This document shows, one piece after another, positions 63,378-64,000 of a DNA stretch of 64,000 nt. Position numbers and translations under genes: made by a program. The stretch comes from Pseudoruegeria aquimaris (GTDB lineage: Bacteria; Pseudomonadota; Alphaproteobacteria; Rhodobacterales; Rhodobacteraceae): NCBI RefSeq assembly GCF_900172235.1, contig NZ_FWFQ01000012.1:1-64000 (forward strand). The letters run 5' to 3'. Each line of letters starts with the position of its first letter. Position 1 is the first letter of the stretch. The notes below the pieces were generated by a model. The model saw only the letters and a program-made list of their open reading frames with translations. It had not been told where the DNA came from and did not search any database.

Positions 63378-64000
63378 GTGAGCGACGCACCGCAGGACAA
63401 ACCCCAGACCCCCGCCCTCTTCTACCACGAGCACCCCAAGCCCGGGAAACTCGAGGTGCGGGCCACCAAGCCGCTGGCCAACGGCCGCGACCTCTCGCTC
63501 GCCTATTCGCCCGGCGTCGCCGAGGCCTGCGTCGAGATCAAAGAAGATCCGGCGCTGGCCAGCCGCTACACCGCACGCGGCAACCTCGTGGCCGTCGTCT
63601 CCAACGGCACGGCGGTGCTGGGGCTGGGCAACATCGGCGCGCTGGCCTCCAAGCCGGTGATGGAGGGCAAGGCCGTCCTCTTCAAGAAATTCGCCAACAT
63701 CGACTGCTTCGACATCGAGCTGGACGAAAAGGACCCGGAGAAACTGGCCGAGATCGTCTGCGCGCTGGAGCCCACCTTCGGCGCGATCAACCTCGAAGAC
63801 ATCAAGGCACCGGACTGTTTCATCGTCGAGAAGATCTGCCGCGAGCGGATGAACATTCCCGTCTTCCACGACGATCAGCACGGCACCGCCATCGTGGTGG
63901 GCGCGGCGGCTTTGAACGCGCTGCGCGTGGCCGGAAAGCGCTTCGAGGACATCAAGGTCGTGTCCACCGGGGGCGGCGCGGCTGGCATCGCCTGCCTCAA
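63378..64000 (+). CDS. maeB: NADP-dependent malic enzyme, N-terminal part (runs off window)
   Basis: About 207 codons are present. The opening [19 protein letters not shown], then [33 protein letters not shown] and [12 protein letters not shown] are malic enzyme motifs (Tyr, Lys and metal-binding Asp/Glu residues). The end enters the NAD(P) Rossmann domain ([14 protein letters not shown]). The family usually continues to ~750 residues with a C-terminal phosphotransacetylase domain; that cannot be seen here. GTG start at 63378, GGGAG 6-7 bases upstream. Confidence 0.94.
   Translation, partial: MSDAPQDKPQTPALFYHEHPKPGKLEVRATKPLANGRDLSLAYSPGVAEACVEIKEDPALASRYTARGNLVAVVSNGTAVLGLGNIGALASKPVMEGKAVLFKKFANIDCFDIELDEKDPEKLAEIVCALEPTFGAINLEDIKAPDCFIVEKICRERMNIPVFHDDQHGTAIVVGAAALNALRVAGKRFEDIKVVSTGGGAAGIACL

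Overview
The window reads as a chromosomal segment of an alphaproteobacterium of the family Rhodobacteraceae (Roseobacter/Rhodobacter group). The support is a GC content near two thirds, a short prolyl-tRNA synthetase without an editing insertion, an Hda-like DnaA inactivator next to polyphosphate kinase, a dnaG-rpoD pair without rpsU, and the families of many small secreted proteins. I could not search databases, so the genus is left open. Coding density is very high: no gap exceeds 300 bases. No tRNA, rRNA, CRISPR array or prophage was seen. The only mobile element is the edge of an IS5-family insertion sequence at the left end.

Layout. 1-1216: IS edge, a DUF599 membrane protein and a secreted protein. 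1226-8023 (minus): four overlapping genes for MoxR ATPase, DUF58, DUF4159 and a large VWA/amidotransferase-like membrane protein. 8083-10084 (plus): DUF1285, DUF2798, a VOC protein and a WYL regulator. 10209-11546: proS. 11734-17301 (plus): AI-2E-type permease, Hda, ppk1, ppx. 17310-24022 (minus): secreted protein, exo/endonuclease, DnaJ/TerB protein, GNAT, VOC, class I amidotransferase, alpha/beta hydrolase, GMC oxidoreductase. 24244-28328 (minus): rpoD and dnaG. 28431-30097: divergent Lrp-type regulator and leucine-dehydrogenase-like gene. 30225-33662: small secreted protein, LMW phosphatase, sirtuin, DsrE, GNAT, PCu(A)C copper chaperone, His/Cys protein. 33764-35170 (minus): rpmB, meaB. 35292-38475 (plus): DUF3108 protein and hrpB. 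38582-44318 (minus): yejF-yejE-yejB-yejA peptide importer. 44618-47713: membrane cytochrome c, pheA, SRPBCC, nudC. 47879-51111 (plus): Tat-exported CpdB-type phosphatase and a BamA/TamA-type barrel. 51119-52662: hydrolase and divergent TetR gene around a large palindrome. 52769-52868: SRP RNA. 53086-57253: rsgA, three small minus-strand genes, dnaX. 57414-63130 (minus): SPOR protein and the nucleoside salvage operon cdd-deoA-deoB-add-upp. 63378-end: malic enzyme, cut by the window edge.

How the genes fit together. Most are housekeeping: replication (dnaX, dnaG, hda), transcription (rpoD), translation (proS, rpmB, rsgA, SRP RNA), polyphosphate turnover, peptide uptake and nucleoside salvage. 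No clearly new defence, secretion or biosynthetic system was found. The less ordinary signals are regulatory or architectural: four GANTC (CcrM-type) sites including a 19-bp palindrome just upstream of rpoD; a 44-bp operator-like palindrome between the TetR and hydrolase genes; a dispersed intergenic repeat in three copies; a 12-codon ORF with a ribosome site between the SRP RNA and rsgA; a palindrome inside the malic enzyme promoter; the conserved but functionally obscure MoxR membrane module; and dnaX without its common ybaB-recR partners.
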